Positions 37,459 through 47,490 of a stretch of DNA of 64,000 nucleotides are shown piece after piece. The notes beneath the pieces were generated by a model. It was not told the DNA's origin. It made no database searches and saw only the letters and a list, made by a program, of their open reading frames with translations. Within the stretch, counting starts at the first letter, position 1. Each line of letters begins with the position of its first letter. This DNA is from Aquaspirillum sp. LM1 (GTDB lineage: Bacteria > Pseudomonadota > Gammaproteobacteria > Burkholderiales > Aquaspirillaceae): contig NZ_CP019509.1 of assembly GCF_002002905.1 (NCBI RefSeq), positions 2,785,001 through 2,849,000 of the forward strand. The letters are read 5' to 3'. A program made the position numbers and the translations under genes.

Positions 37459-38562
37459 TCAGCTACGTCGCCGATACACAATCAGCCATTTTGGCGTGCG
37501 CCAGCGCACCAGACGCCGATACAGCCAGACATATACCACAGCAAAACCGACACAACTGAGCAAAAGCATCACCGGGTAGCGCCAGAACAGCAGCGCAGGC
37601 ACGGCTGACAAGGCCCACAGCACCCAGAGATAGGGAGAGGTCAGCGCATTGCGCATGGTGCGGTGAAAGGGATCTTTGCTGCCAACATGCCACCGGACGA
37701 CTCTTTTGTACAGCATTTGATGCATATGGCATGCATCGGGGTGCCCAGGAGAGCCGGCATGCGAACTGACCCGACGCACAATCGTGAACAAGGTTTCAAA
37801 TACTGGATAAAACAATAACAACATGGGGAACCATGCAGATACATGAGGATGACGCGCCACCAGCAGCACAGATAATTCAGCCAGCAAGAACCCCACCAGA
37901 TACGCGCCACCATCCCCCAGAAAAATCCGTCCAAACGGAAAATTCCACAGCAAAAACCCACACAGCGCCCCGGCCAGCGACAAACCGGACACCACAATAA
38001 AATTATCGCCCAGCAAAAAACCGACAAAGGCCAGGCACAACGCCACGCCAGCCGACACCATGGCTGCCAGGCCGTTGTAACCGTCGATCAAGTTGATGGC
38101 ATTGGCCACCCCGCCCACCGCTACGGCAGTCAGCATCAGTGACACAGGCCACAATTCCGATAACATGCTGTCAATCAACGGAATATCCAGACGGGTAAGC
38201 GCGGCACCAAGAAACCAGTAGCCAGTGACCGCCGACAGCATGGTTAGCAGCAGGCGTGGCAGGACACCGACTTTCTTGGTCATGTCTTCGGTGATACCAC
38301 CAAAAAACGCCGGGCTGGCCACCATCAGCAAAAGCCAGGTTTGATAGGGAGGTTCCGCCAGTAGCAAGGACAGCCAGCAGGCTGAGGCCAGCATGCCAAT
38401 CAGAATACCTAGCCCACCCACGCGAGGCACAGCCACGACGTGAAATTTTTGCACGCCCCCCAGATCAGAGTCTGCAGTCAGATGCCGATGCAAATGCTCG
38501 GAACGAATGATCAGCCAGACAGCAAGGGCCGAGGCGAAAAAGGCAGTCAGAAAAACAATCAT
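37459..38562 (-). CDS. Polyprenyl-phosphate sugar-1-phosphate transferase, WecA/MraY family
   Basis: 367 residues with about ten membrane helices. Motifs of the family are VGGVANAINLIDGYNGLAAM (substrate/Mg region) and FPFGRIFLGDGGAYLVGFLL, and the C-terminal HMHQMLYKR basic loop. It starts a polysaccharide repeat unit by placing a HexNAc-1-P or related sugar phosphate on undecaprenyl phosphate. It is the last gene of the locus. The start is uncertain: ATG 38562 puts TM1 first; ATG 38616 is a longer alternative. Confidence 0.88.
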   Translation of the reverse strand: MIVFLTAFFASALAVWLIIRSEHLHRHLTADSDLGGVQKFHVVAVPRVGGLGILIGMLASACWLSLLLAEPPYQTWLLLMVASPAFFGGITEDMTKKVGVLPRLLLTMLSAVTGYWFLGAALTRLDIPLIDSMLSELWPVSLMLTAVAVGGVANAINLIDGYNGLAAMVSAGVALCLAFVGFLLGDNFIVVSGLSLAGALCGFLLWNFPFGRIFLGDGGAYLVGFLLAELSVLLVARHPHVSAWFPMLLLFYPVFETLFTIVRRVSSHAGSPGHPDACHMHQMLYKRVVRWHVGSKDPFHRTMRNALTSPYLWVLWALSAVPALLFWRYPVMLLLSCVGFAVVYVWLYRRLVRWRTPKWLIVYRRRS

Positions 38563-38668
38563 GCTTGAGAGATCACACGCCGGCCAGACAATCTTGAAAA
38601 TGGAAAAATGTGCCATCACAACAGCACACCTAGCCTGATTGAGCTTTCTAATCAGGTAAAGCTGGCTA

Positions 38669-39781
38669 CTATTTTAACATACCCGATATTGCTTTGAGAT
38701 AACAATTAATAACATAACGCTCAGCAAAAAGGCGCTCGACTCGCTCCCGACCAGCCAGCCCTAACGCCAAGCGCTGTGCAGGGCTAAGCTGAGCGATGCG
38801 CAACATGGCCTGGGCCAGCGAGGGACCGTCCTTAACTCGGCACAAAGCACCATTGACACCGTCCTGCACCACCTCACGACACCCCGGCACATCGGTAGCC
38901 ACCAGTGGACGTCCCATGGCCGAAGCTTCCAGCAAGGTGCGCGGCATGCCTTCTCTATAGGAGGGCAGCACCACACAATCGGCCCGTGCAATCATGGGAC
39001 GCACGTCGCTGGTTTCGCCCCAGTATTCAACTATGCCAGTGGCCACCCAAGCCTCCATCTGTTCACGCGTCACCGCAGATAGGTTTTCTACCCCCAAAAA
39101 ACCTAGCAAAACAAATCTGGCTTGCAAACCCTGTGTCTTGAGCCACTGAGCGGCTTCAACAAACTCGGCGATACCTTTATCACGTAGCATTCGTCCCAAC
39201 AGCAAAAACACAGGACGATCCCCTTGCTGATCAGGCAGTGGGACAGGGGAAAAGCGTTCAATATCAATCCCAGAACCCGGCACCAAAAGAGCTTGAGTTT
39301 CACTCACTAGATTATTATCTAAAAACAGTTGTTTATCATCTGGATTCTGGAAAATTACCGAGGAAGTTGGTTTCAATGCAAGCCGATAAAGTTTTTTTAC
39401 CACCGACTGTAACCAGCCAGAAGACAAAAATGCAGTTCCCAGACCCGTAACTGTATTCAGAACAGGGATCCCCAGGTGATGCGCTGCCAGCGACCCATAA
39501 ATCACAGGCTTGATGGTGTAGTGCAAAACCACATCAGGGCACACTCGAGTGTAATAGGCATGCAACTGCAACATTAGCCTGATGTCATTAATTGGATTTG
39601 AGCCTTTACAATCAATATTCAGAGGATACACCATACAACCGAGCTGTTCAAGAATACTAAACTCAGGGCCAGCAGGTGCCAGCACATGTACCTGATGCCC
39701 CTGAGCCAGCAATGCTTGGATCAGCCCTAAGCGAAAATTAACTACATTCCACGCAGCATTCACTGCAATACACACGATCAT
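38669..39781 (-). CDS. Glycosyltransferase family 4
   Basis: 370 residues, GT-B fold. The N-terminal Rossmann half starts MIVCIAVNAAWNVVNFRLGL; the nucleotide-sugar half has VFLLLGRMLRDKGIAEFVEAA and the donor-site end motif LPSYREGMPRTLLEASAMGRP with the E-x7-E pattern. It adds one sugar to the lipid-linked repeat unit on the cytoplasmic face. Donor and acceptor cannot be told from sequence. ATG 39781 was chosen from the hydrophobic strand that begins GT-B proteins. Confidence 0.88.
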   Translation of the reverse strand: MIVCIAVNAAWNVVNFRLGLIQALLAQGHQVHVLAPAGPEFSILEQLGCMVYPLNIDCKGSNPINDIRLMLQLHAYYTRVCPDVVLHYTIKPVIYGSLAAHHLGIPVLNTVTGLGTAFLSSGWLQSVVKKLYRLALKPTSSVIFQNPDDKQLFLDNNLVSETQALLVPGSGIDIERFSPVPLPDQQGDRPVFLLLGRMLRDKGIAEFVEAAQWLKTQGLQARFVLLGFLGVENLSAVTREQMEAWVATGIVEYWGETSDVRPMIARADCVVLPSYREGMPRTLLEASAMGRPLVATDVPGCREVVQDGVNGALCRVKDGPSLAQAMLRIAQLSPAQRLALGLAGRERVERLFAERYVINCYLKAISGMLK

Positions 39782-39856
39782 AATGGGATAGCCCACCCCG
39801 TCAGGCAACGTGCGTCATACACGGCTATATCACGCACCACCCCAACAAAAAATTAT

Positions 39857-40990
39857 TTAATCTGGGCGTCTGAGCAAAGACGACCACTCCTGAAAATAGT
39901 GATCAGCTACAGCAGCCAAGGAAAAATGCTCAACAATACGATTGCATGCTTGATGCCCCAGTTGCTTCCGTTCATGCTGCGGCAAGGCCAGTAAGGCAGC
40001 CATCGCATCACTCAGCGCAAAATCGTCCCTCGGCATAACCACACGCCCGCAACCATCCAGAATCCAGGCAGAATCTCCAACGTCGGTCACCACCATCGGA
40101 ATACCACACGCCATCGCCTCTCCAACTACATTTGGAAATGCCTCGGCATGCGAAGCATTGACAGCAATATCCAGGGCAGCAGTCAGCCGTGGAATATCGC
40201 CCCGTTCAGCCAACAAGTGAACCTGATGCCGAATTTCTTCTGGCACACACGCCAGTACCTCTGGATTATCTGCCGAACATCCACGGCCAATACAAAGAAA
40301 GTTTGCATCTGGATATTGACGAACCAACATGGCTGCCGCAGCAAAAAACCCCCGGTGGTTTTTCAGTGGCTGCCAGCGTGCAATCAAGCCAATCAATGGA
40401 CAGTTGGGGGAAAGGCCAAGCTCCTCACATACACTCAGTCTTGCCTCGGGCATCGGGTGAAAAACCGAACAATCAAAACCATTTGGAATCACCATGGCTT
40501 GCTGACTGGAATAGCCAAAATTCGTATGCTGTTGAGCCCCTAGGCGAGACACATAAAAAATTCGATCGGCCCAGCGTGACAGCCAGGCATCTAGGTGCAC
40601 CACCAGCCGGGTTAAACGCTTTTCCTGGGCAAAAATAGTCATCGAACTACGAATGGCAATTGCCAAAGGAATATGCCGTTGCGAAGCAGCAAAGTAACGA
40701 GCTAAGTGCGCTAAAACATTGCTATGATACATCCAGCCTTGCACTATATCTGGCTGAAACTCTTTCACAATGGCACGAAGCCGAGATACTGCTTGCCAAT
40801 TGAGCCGCGCCCGAGGCATATCCAGTGAGCGAATTTCGATCCCCATCTCAGGAAAATGCTCACCCTGTAGCGCCATGATAGACACGACCAGTGGCTGAAC
40901 TCCCTTGGGGCGAAGCGCATTGAGTACACGAAACAGCGCCATTTCAGCACCGCCAGTGCCCAACGCAGTAGTCAAGACAAGAATCCTCAC
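39857..40990 (-). CDS. Glycosyltransferase family 4
   Basis: 377 residues from a GTG start with AAGGG upstream. The GT-B pattern includes ILVLTTALGTGGAEMALFRV at the N-terminus (typical glycine-rich GGAE loop), LIGLIARWQPLKNHRGFFAA and ASHAEAFPNVVGEAMACGIP at the donor site. It is similar in layout to the transferase at 46360-47490, which shares GGAE and PNVxGEAMACG. It is a sugar transferase for the surface polysaccharide; specificity is unknown. Confidence 0.88.
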   Translation of the reverse strand: MRILVLTTALGTGGAEMALFRVLNALRPKGVQPLVVSIMALQGEHFPEMGIEIRSLDMPRARLNWQAVSRLRAIVKEFQPDIVQGWMYHSNVLAHLARYFAASQRHIPLAIAIRSSMTIFAQEKRLTRLVVHLDAWLSRWADRIFYVSRLGAQQHTNFGYSSQQAMVIPNGFDCSVFHPMPEARLSVCEELGLSPNCPLIGLIARWQPLKNHRGFFAAAAMLVRQYPDANFLCIGRGCSADNPEVLACVPEEIRHQVHLLAERGDIPRLTAALDIAVNASHAEAFPNVVGEAMACGIPMVVTDVGDSAWILDGCGRVVMPRDDFALSDAMAALLALPQHERKQLGHQACNRIVEHFSLAAVADHYFQEWSSLLRRPD

Positions 40991-41059
40991 ACATACCCTT
41001 AACAAAACACACTCAATCAGCTATGGCTAAAATCACGCCAGAACTGAGTGAGTATTAAG

Positions 41060-42010
41060 TTAAATAAAATCCATGTCGCCAAAGGTAAACCCAAACCGAC
41101 GATTGGACAAATCGGTAGCCCATGCTGCATCCTGCCCCTTGACAATAAAATTAAATTTGTTTTTAACCGTATACGTCATCCAAGTATCTCGAAAACAGAC
41201 TAACGCTGGATGCTCCAGAACGAGTAATGCGTACGCCCCAATAGAGGCTGCAGCCTGCTTTACCTGATGAACAAATCCCTGGGCTTCTACACCAGGCCGA
41301 TAAAACATGTCCATTAAACACGCCAAAGGAATTCCCTTTTTAAACTTGACCGCCAAGATGGCATAACCAACCAACTCTCGATCAGCGTATAAAGGAACCT
41401 TATATACTGGCTTTTCCGGTGGATTTTTTTCATACCGCCAATGCAAGTACTCGGCATCTTTAATAAATACATTTTCAATCTTCTGGCCAGCGTAAGCTTG
41501 CAAGACATTAGAGTCAAAACGCTCATGCAACTTGGCTGATGGGCGAAAAACTGCCCCAGGCAAAGGGATTAGCCAGATATCCGGACTTTTCCCGACAATG
41601 TAGTCAAATTTGGTCAAGTAGATTGGGCGAGCCACCAAATTGGGAAACGCCAGAAAATTAATCACTGACTGGCGAGCATTCACCGCCTCTGCCTCTCGGT
41701 AAAGACGACCGAACAAACCTTTACCACGTACACTTTCTGCCGTTAATACTTTCTGCGGCATCGCCATCTGCACAGCATCACCACGATAGCACAAAGGAAA
41801 ATTCCGCATAGTGGTAACCCCAACCAGTTGTCCACTGGCATCCTCAGCCACCACTAAACTGGGAGGGCACCCTGGAGCCTGAAAATACCACCAATCGAGG
41901 TAGTGCTCAGAAACCGAAGGTTCATTATTCTCAACCCTGATTAACTCTTTGATGCGAGGAACATCAGATCGACTAGCCTCAAAAACACGAATACCATCAG
42001 ATTTTTGCAT
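41060..42010 (-). CDS. GNAT-fold acyltransferase-like protein of the polysaccharide locus
   Basis: 316 residues. The N-terminal half looks like a GNAT domain (LVVAEDASGQLVGVTTMRNF, then AESVRGKGLFGRLYREAE, which holds the acyl-CoA loop). The second half (SNVLQAYAGQ onward) resembles a second, degenerate GNAT-like module. It may acylate an amino sugar, which would suit the aminotransferase in this locus. The gene is distinctly AT-rich. Its start overlaps the stop of the deacetylase gene by 14 bases. Confidence 0.7.
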   Translation of the reverse strand: MQKSDGIRVFEASRSDVPRIKELIRVENNEPSVSEHYLDWWYFQAPGCPPSLVVAEDASGQLVGVTTMRNFPLCYRGDAVQMAMPQKVLTAESVRGKGLFGRLYREAEAVNARQSVINFLAFPNLVARPIYLTKFDYIVGKSPDIWLIPLPGAVFRPSAKLHERFDSNVLQAYAGQKIENVFIKDAEYLHWRYEKNPPEKPVYKVPLYADRELVGYAILAVKFKKGIPLACLMDMFYRPGVEAQGFVHQVKQAAASIGAYALLVLEHPALVCFRDTWMTYTVKNKFNFIVKGQDAAWATDLSNRRFGFTFGDMDFI

Positions 42011-42839
42011 ATGTGGTTACCTCACCTTCGAATTTACTCAGTACGTTTTCGACAGCCAAAACATGATGTTCAGCATAACATTTTCCGATAAATTCGGCAT
42101 GAGCCTCCCAAGAATCAGCATATAGCGCCTGAAGATCAGGACCGGAGCGATAGGGGTGAATAAATAGCTCAACACACTGCCCCCTACTCTGCTTCATCAA
42201 TTGAAGATAATCTTCAACAGCAAATTGCATTTTACCCAAATCATGCACGGAAATTAATGCATCGTTTGTTGGTACACGCAACATCATTTTATAGACAGCC
42301 GTAACCATACGCAAAACACCTTGCTTAAAAAAACGCACAGGGCGTTGCCACAACAAGTGAAACGGTGCCGAAGAAAATGCCAAACGAATAGGAACCTGCA
42401 GCCGATTGACCTCAGATAAAATCGCAAAAAATACTAGCGGAGTCATATGTGCATGCTGATGTGAATCAATATGAGCCAGAGTCAATTGATGACGAGAAAA
42501 AAAATCGACCTGCGCCCGAAATTCAGCACGAATATCAGCCACCCTCACCTGACCAGAGGCACACCGCGCAAGTAGCGTTTTACGAGAAAAAAACACCCCT
42601 GCCTGATCAGTCAAAGATGATACGCCAGTTATTGCCTTCCCTTCGGTCAGGCAAAAATGTAAGCCCACACTCAGCGCAGGATACTGGCGGGCCATGGCCA
42701 GCGCGTGCTCGGTGCCCGGCATATTCACCATCAATGTGGTGGATGTCAGATTACCCTGTAAAAACACATCTAAAATAGCTTGATTCACCGATGGCGAAAG
42801 CCCAAAATCATCAGCATTTACAATTAATTTTTTTTTCAC
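41997..42839 (-). CDS. ChbG/HpnK (YdjC-type) carbohydrate deacetylase
   Basis: 280 residues from a GTG with GGAAGG upstream. The N-terminal VNADDFGLSPSVNQAI holds the two metal-binding aspartates of the YdjC/ChbG family, and LAHIDSHQHAHMTPLVF supplies the metal histidines. Family members remove acetyl groups from N-acetyl sugars, for instance chitobiose or hopanoid-linked sugars. Here it probably deacetylates a sugar of the polysaccharide or its lipid-linked precursor. It is the 5' gene of a coupled pair with the GNAT protein. Confidence 0.85.
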   Translation of the reverse strand: MKKKLIVNADDFGLSPSVNQAILDVFLQGNLTSTTLMVNMPGTEHALAMARQYPALSVGLHFCLTEGKAITGVSSLTDQAGVFFSRKTLLARCASGQVRVADIRAEFRAQVDFFSRHQLTLAHIDSHQHAHMTPLVFFAILSEVNRLQVPIRLAFSSAPFHLLWQRPVRFFKQGVLRMVTAVYKMMLRVPTNDALISVHDLGKMQFAVEDYLQLMKQSRGQCVELFIHPYRSGPDLQALYADSWEAHAEFIGKCYAEHHVLAVENVLSKFEGEVTTYAKI

Positions 42840-43199
42840 CAATCACACCTTCCACCGATACCTCCGGCCAATACTCATAACGTGAGAACACAGAGAAACG
42901 CTGATGAGTTCAAAAATCATTGCCACCAGAAGCAAAACACAGAAAAACCGAGAGTCTACAATCTCACCCTCATGAGAAACAGCAATTCTTTTTGCATGCC
43001 ATGCCACACAAAAAACCCAGCTTTATCTTCTAAGGATGCACTAATTTATTCAGAAAAATCATTTTCCAAAAAGCAAAACGCAGCAAAACCAAAATACTGA
43101 ATTCCTGCATTCGCGGGAATGACGATTTTTCCAGCACATCCCTAACCATGCACTTTTATTTACCATTCCGAATCATTTCATATAACCAACAACCCAGGA
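42840..43199. other. Gene-free stretch inside the polysaccharide locus
   Basis: About 360 AT-rich bases with no convincing gene. The right-hand part is occupied by copy B of the dispersed repeat. It is the largest gap in the locus and could mark a joint between two acquired blocks or hold an internal promoter for the deacetylase gene. Confidence 0.5.
43047..43145. repeat. Dispersed ~100-bp repeat, copy B
   Basis: It has the same order of parts as copy A at 12221-12320: ATTCAGAAAAATC, AAAAAGCAAAAC, an imperfect hairpin ATTCCTGC-ATTC-GCGGGAAT (43101-43120), GACGATTTTTCC and ATCCCTAA. It is about as long as copy A and in the same orientation on the plus strand. Confidence 0.7.
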
Positions 43200-44288
43200 C
43201 TACGTTTTTTGCTTAGGCGGAAGTGTCAACCGATCAGCAAACAAAATAAACAACAAGACAAATGGAAACCGATAACGCGCTGCCGTGCCATAATTGAACA
43301 CTACCGCACCATAAATCATCATGGAAGACACCATAAAAATTTTTAAATTGAGAAAAATATTCTCCATTCCAGGTTTGGCTTGACGCCGCCAGAAAGACAC
43401 CATCAACCCCATCATCACCAAATTTTCTATACTCTGAACTAGCTGAAAAGCCTTACCCGCCTGCCATGGAAGAGGCATCAACATGACGCCAATCGCCCCA
43501 GACAGCAGTTCAAAAGGCAAGATCACGCCAGAAGACAGTAGCGGCACCTCGCCCACCCCGCCATCCTCGGCATAAAAAGACTTACGGTATTTGTTTAGGT
43601 CAGCCAAGAATCCGACACCCAATAGCATCACCAAAGCAAAAACACCTCCTAGAACAATAGCCAAAATCATTCTAGATTTTGATTTACCTGCAATCAAACT
43701 CATCGCAAAAGGCACCAGCACCATCATAGCATTCTGCAGCTTAATCATGAATAGTGGCAACACCCATAGCAGCCCCAAAAAAACATTTCTTTTTTCAATC
43801 AGATTATAGATAGCCATAAACATGCACACCATAATCAGCACATCACGCCCCCCAATTGCAGCATAAAGCACAAAACTGGGGTAAAACAGATAAAAAAGCT
43901 GACTACGCTCGGAAAGAAAGCCCTGCCTATTCAAATAAACATACAAACAGACAATCAGCGTCAAATTCATTAATGAAGTGGATCGAACACTATAAATGTA
44001 TGGCAAAGGAAACAGGGTAAAAAACCAGGAAGCATTCAATACATTGACCCCAGCCAATGCCATACACCACTCGGCATCCCCTCCTCTGCGCATATTAGCA
44101 CAACGCACATAACCCAATTGATCAGGCATATATGATACGGGAAACAACACATCGTTAGTTAAAAACACCATGGCTGTTCTACCGAGAAACACCCAAAAAG
44201 CCAGCGTGCCTAGACGGTTGGTCAATCGCAGACCTACCAGCAAGCACAAAACAGTCAGCAAATTGGCAATTTCTTCAGGAGAAAACAT
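43200..44288 (-). CDS. Multi-spanning membrane protein, probable repeat-unit polymerase (Wzy-like)
   Basis: 362 residues with about ten hydrophobic helices and short loops (for example FLGLLWVLPLFMIKLQNAMMV, LAIVLGGVFALVMLLGVGF). No catalytic motif is recognisable, as usual for Wzy/EpsG-type polymerases. Its place in a locus that has a flippase, a chain-length regulator and an exporter but no other polymerase makes this the best candidate for joining repeat units in the periplasm. Its start overlaps the asnB stop by 14 bases. It is AT-rich. Confidence 0.65.
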   Translation of the reverse strand: MFSPEEIANLLTVLCLLVGLRLTNRLGTLAFWVFLGRTAMVFLTNDVLFPVSYMPDQLGYVRCANMRRGGDAEWCMALAGVNVLNASWFFTLFPLPYIYSVRSTSLMNLTLIVCLYVYLNRQGFLSERSQLFYLFYPSFVLYAAIGGRDVLIMVCMFMAIYNLIEKRNVFLGLLWVLPLFMIKLQNAMMVLVPFAMSLIAGKSKSRMILAIVLGGVFALVMLLGVGFLADLNKYRKSFYAEDGGVGEVPLLSSGVILPFELLSGAIGVMLMPLPWQAGKAFQLVQSIENLVMMGLMVSFWRRQAKPGMENIFLNLKIFMVSSMMIYGAVVFNYGTAARYRFPFVLLFILFADRLTLPPKQKT

Positions 44289-46239
44289 GCCGACGGCTCT
44301 CCAGCCAAGCCTGAAACATCAAAATATCCCAAAGCAAATATTGGGCATTGGTGCGGCCAGCCACAAAATCACGCCATACCCACGCCACCCGATCCGCATC
44401 AAAAATATCTTCCTGCTTCAAACGTACAGGATCCAGCAGAGCATCAGCCCATTCACGCAGCGGCCCCAGTAACCACTCTCCAACGGGAATACCAAAGCCC
44501 ATTTTTGGCCGATCAATAATGGCCTTTGGAACATACTGATATAGTACCTGACGCAATAACCACTTGCCTTGATCACCGCGCAGCTTGTAGCGCATTGGTA
44601 AGCGCCAAGCCAGTTCAACCACTCTATGGTCCAGTAAGGGGACTCGAGTCTCCAGGCTCACACCCATGGCAGCACGATCCACCTTGGTCAGAATGTCATC
44701 GGGCAAATATGACAAACTGTCCAGCAACATGCACTTCTCTGCCAACGACAATTCAATTGGCACTGGCTTGCGCCCGGTTAGCCAGGTGCTAGGCTCATGT
44801 GCGCCCTTCACCACACTGGCAGGGTCAGCCCAGTGCGAAATTAATGCTTGGTATGTAGCCTCATCCCCCCGAGCGGCCAGAATATGCTGAAGACGATTTA
44901 GCTTGTCTTCGGGATATTTTGCGCGCAACGCAGCTGGCAACATCGGCATTAACGCTCGATAAATTCGGCCAAAACTACTGGGTGACATTTTTTGCAGCCC
45001 AGCACCACTGAGCAGACGCAAGCTATCAGGCATTTTTTTCAAGGTAGCAACCAGCTTTTGCATCTGCAGGTAACGGGTATAGCCAAAAAATAACTCATCC
45101 CCACCATCGCCGGACAATGCAACCGTCACCTGTTGACGAGCGAGTTGACTAACCAAGAAGGTGGGGATCTGAGAACTGTCGGCAAATGGCTCATCGTACA
45201 ATGCAGGCAAGCGCGGAATCACCTCCAGCGCATCATCTGGCTTGACATACAGCTCAGTATGCTCAGTACCAAGATGCAGGGCCACAGCCTTGGCATGCTC
45301 GGCTTCATTAAACCCTGGCACATCAAAACCAATCGAGAAAGTTTTAACTGGCTGAGCTGACTGCTTTTGCATCATGGACACAATCAGCGATGAATCAATA
45401 CCGCCAGATAAAAAAGCACCCAACGGCACATCTGCCAGTAACTGTCCACCAACTGCCCTAGTAATGGTCTGATCCAGTAACTGGATCGCTTCAGCCTCAC
45501 AAACATCCAGCGAACTTGAATGTCCTGAACATGCAACTTCGGACAAGGACCAATACACCAGCGGTTCAGGGGGGCGTGCACTTACCACCGCAGCCCAATC
45601 CAGAACGGCAATACAGCCAGGCTCCAGTTTGGCAATCCCTTGCCAGATAGAATATGGCGAAGGAATAACACTATGCCGCAAATAGAGCGCAACCGCATTG
45701 CGATTGATCTGTGGCTGAAAACCTGGGCAGGCATCCATGGCCTTGAGCTCTGAACTAAAAAGAAAAGCATCGCCATGCCAACCGTAATACAGTGGTTTTT
45801 CACCCAGGCGATCACGCCCCAAGGTTAACGTGCGCGTTTGCCTATCCCACAAGGCAAAAGCAAACATGCCCACTGTACGCTCAACAGTAGCCTGTACACC
45901 CCAGCGAGCAAAACCCACCAATAAGGTTTCTGTATCAGAGTGACCCCGCCAGTCGTACGCGCCCAGTTCAGCACGCATATCAAGATGGTTGTAGATCTCA
46001 CCATTAAACACCAACACATAACGCTGGCAGCTGGAAATCATAGGTTGATGACCTGCTGGCGACAAGTCCACAATGGACAAGCGCGTATGCACCAGCAACA
46101 CTGAAAGTTCGGGATCAAACCATACGCCATGATCATCCGGACCGCGATGCTGGAGCGACTGCGCCATGCGGTGCCCCACTAACTCCAGACTCTCCACTGC
46201 TGGTTTATGTCGCCAGATCACGCCAGCCAATCCACACAT
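44275..46239 (-). CDS. asnB: Asparagine synthase (glutamine-hydrolysing), polysaccharide-locus type
   Basis: 654 residues. Cys2 (MCGLAGVIW) is the glutaminase nucleophile; the class II domain continues with HRGPDDHGVW, HTRLSIVDL and VFNGEIYNH. The C-terminal synthase half has the ATP loop LSGGIDSSL and ALSGDGGDELFFGY. It makes an amide from a carboxylate with ammonia from glutamine. Copies in surface polysaccharide loci are thought to amidate uronic acids or similar, so the substrate may be a sugar acid rather than aspartate. It is coupled to the Wzy-like gene. Confidence 0.93.
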   Translation of the reverse strand: MCGLAGVIWRHKPAVESLELVGHRMAQSLQHRGPDDHGVWFDPELSVLLVHTRLSIVDLSPAGHQPMISSCQRYVLVFNGEIYNHLDMRAELGAYDWRGHSDTETLLVGFARWGVQATVERTVGMFAFALWDRQTRTLTLGRDRLGEKPLYYGWHGDAFLFSSELKAMDACPGFQPQINRNAVALYLRHSVIPSPYSIWQGIAKLEPGCIAVLDWAAVVSARPPEPLVYWSLSEVACSGHSSSLDVCEAEAIQLLDQTITRAVGGQLLADVPLGAFLSGGIDSSLIVSMMQKQSAQPVKTFSIGFDVPGFNEAEHAKAVALHLGTEHTELYVKPDDALEVIPRLPALYDEPFADSSQIPTFLVSQLARQQVTVALSGDGGDELFFGYTRYLQMQKLVATLKKMPDSLRLLSGAGLQKMSPSSFGRIYRALMPMLPAALRAKYPEDKLNRLQHILAARGDEATYQALISHWADPASVVKGAHEPSTWLTGRKPVPIELSLAEKCMLLDSLSYLPDDILTKVDRAAMGVSLETRVPLLDHRVVELAWRLPMRYKLRGDQGKWLLRQVLYQYVPKAIIDRPKMGFGIPVGEWLLGPLREWADALLDPVRLKQEDIFDADRVAWVWRDFVAGRTNAQYLLWDILMFQAWLESRRHVFS

Positions 46240-46359
46240 GATGCTACCTTTCCTGATGTTCTTCCTGCGGCAGATTTGGAGCCAGCATCCGCTACGCCCA
46301 GACCCCCAGCACCCTCACCGGTGCCAGATTGATCTGCTGATGGTGACAATGGTACAAAA

Positions 46360-47490
46360 TTACTTCACCCCAGACAATTCTGATAGCAAGGTAACTGTTC
46401 GCTGCTCCAAAAATGTGAGGTCAAATACTTCGATAATTCGCTCATGTGGGTTTTTCCTAGGTAGCGCACGCTGTAAATACATCTGCCGCATAGCAAGGTA
46501 TAACGCATCTACATTACCAGGGGGTACAATTTCCCCATAATCTGCCATCAGCCAGGCCGCATCACCGACATCGGTGCTAATCACTTGTACCCCACAGGCC
46601 ATGGCTTCGCCTAACACATTGGGCGATCCCTCGGAGAGGGATGCCGAAACAAAAACGTCCAAGGCATTATAAGCCGATGGCATATCATGGCACGCACCAG
46701 GAAAAATCATTCTGGCAGACAGCCCAGCAGCATTGGCCAATGCCTGCAAGTGCTGGCGATAGACATCTGGCCCTGGGCCGACACAGACAAAATTTAGCTC
46801 AGAAAACTCGGCAGCCAAACGTGCAGCAGCGGTAATAAACCCAGGATGATTTTTTACCGGATCCAAACGCCCCATCAACCCAAAAACAAAGCATTCGGGT
46901 GCAATACCCCATTGCTTACGGATCCGTGCACCGGACAAGGGGTCTGAGCGAAAGCGCCGGGTATCAATGCCATTAGGAACACAGACCGTATTGGACTCTG
47001 GAAAACCGCGGTGGCGCACTAGCGATAGCCCTTTCCAGGAATTACAAATAATCAGGTCAGGAAAACAGGCTAACCGGGTTTCCAGCCAGCTTTCTAAACG
47101 CCCCATCCACCCATACTGACTTGGGTCAAAATCAGAAACGCGCACGCCCCAGACCAGCTTGCAAGCCGGCGCAAAATAACGCGCCAACCAGAGCAGCACA
47201 TTCGACATCGGCAAATAGCCGTGCACAATTTTAGGATTTTCCTGACGCAGCAAGCAAACCAGTCGCCAAAAAAATGGCAATACATCCCACCGACCTGATT
47301 TATGCAAACTCAGCACCGGGACGCCTGCTTGATTCAGATCGCGCTCAAATGCCCCCCCATCATAAAAAGTGGCTACACGCACCCGATGCCCGGCAGCATG
47401 CATGGCCAAGACCAGCAGCGTCAGCTGCCGCTCTGCACCGCCAAGATGCAGAGAACGAATCAGAAACAATACATCCAATGGCGCACTCAT
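46360..47490 (-). CDS. Glycosyltransferase family 4
   Basis: 376 residues, GT-B fold: VLFLIRSLHLGGAERQLTLL at the N-terminus, FGLMGRLDPVKNHPGFITAA at the start of the donor domain and LSEGSPNVLGEAMACGVQVI at the donor site. It overlaps the next upstream gene by 4 bases (ATGA). It is similar to the transferase at 39857-40990 and may be its ancient paralogue. Specificity unknown. Confidence 0.9.
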   Translation of the reverse strand: MSAPLDVLFLIRSLHLGGAERQLTLLVLAMHAAGHRVRVATFYDGGAFERDLNQAGVPVLSLHKSGRWDVLPFFWRLVCLLRQENPKIVHGYLPMSNVLLWLARYFAPACKLVWGVRVSDFDPSQYGWMGRLESWLETRLACFPDLIICNSWKGLSLVRHRGFPESNTVCVPNGIDTRRFRSDPLSGARIRKQWGIAPECFVFGLMGRLDPVKNHPGFITAAARLAAEFSELNFVCVGPGPDVYRQHLQALANAAGLSARMIFPGACHDMPSAYNALDVFVSASLSEGSPNVLGEAMACGVQVISTDVGDAAWLMADYGEIVPPGNVDALYLAMRQMYLQRALPRKNPHERIIEVFDLTFLEQRTVTLLSELSGVK

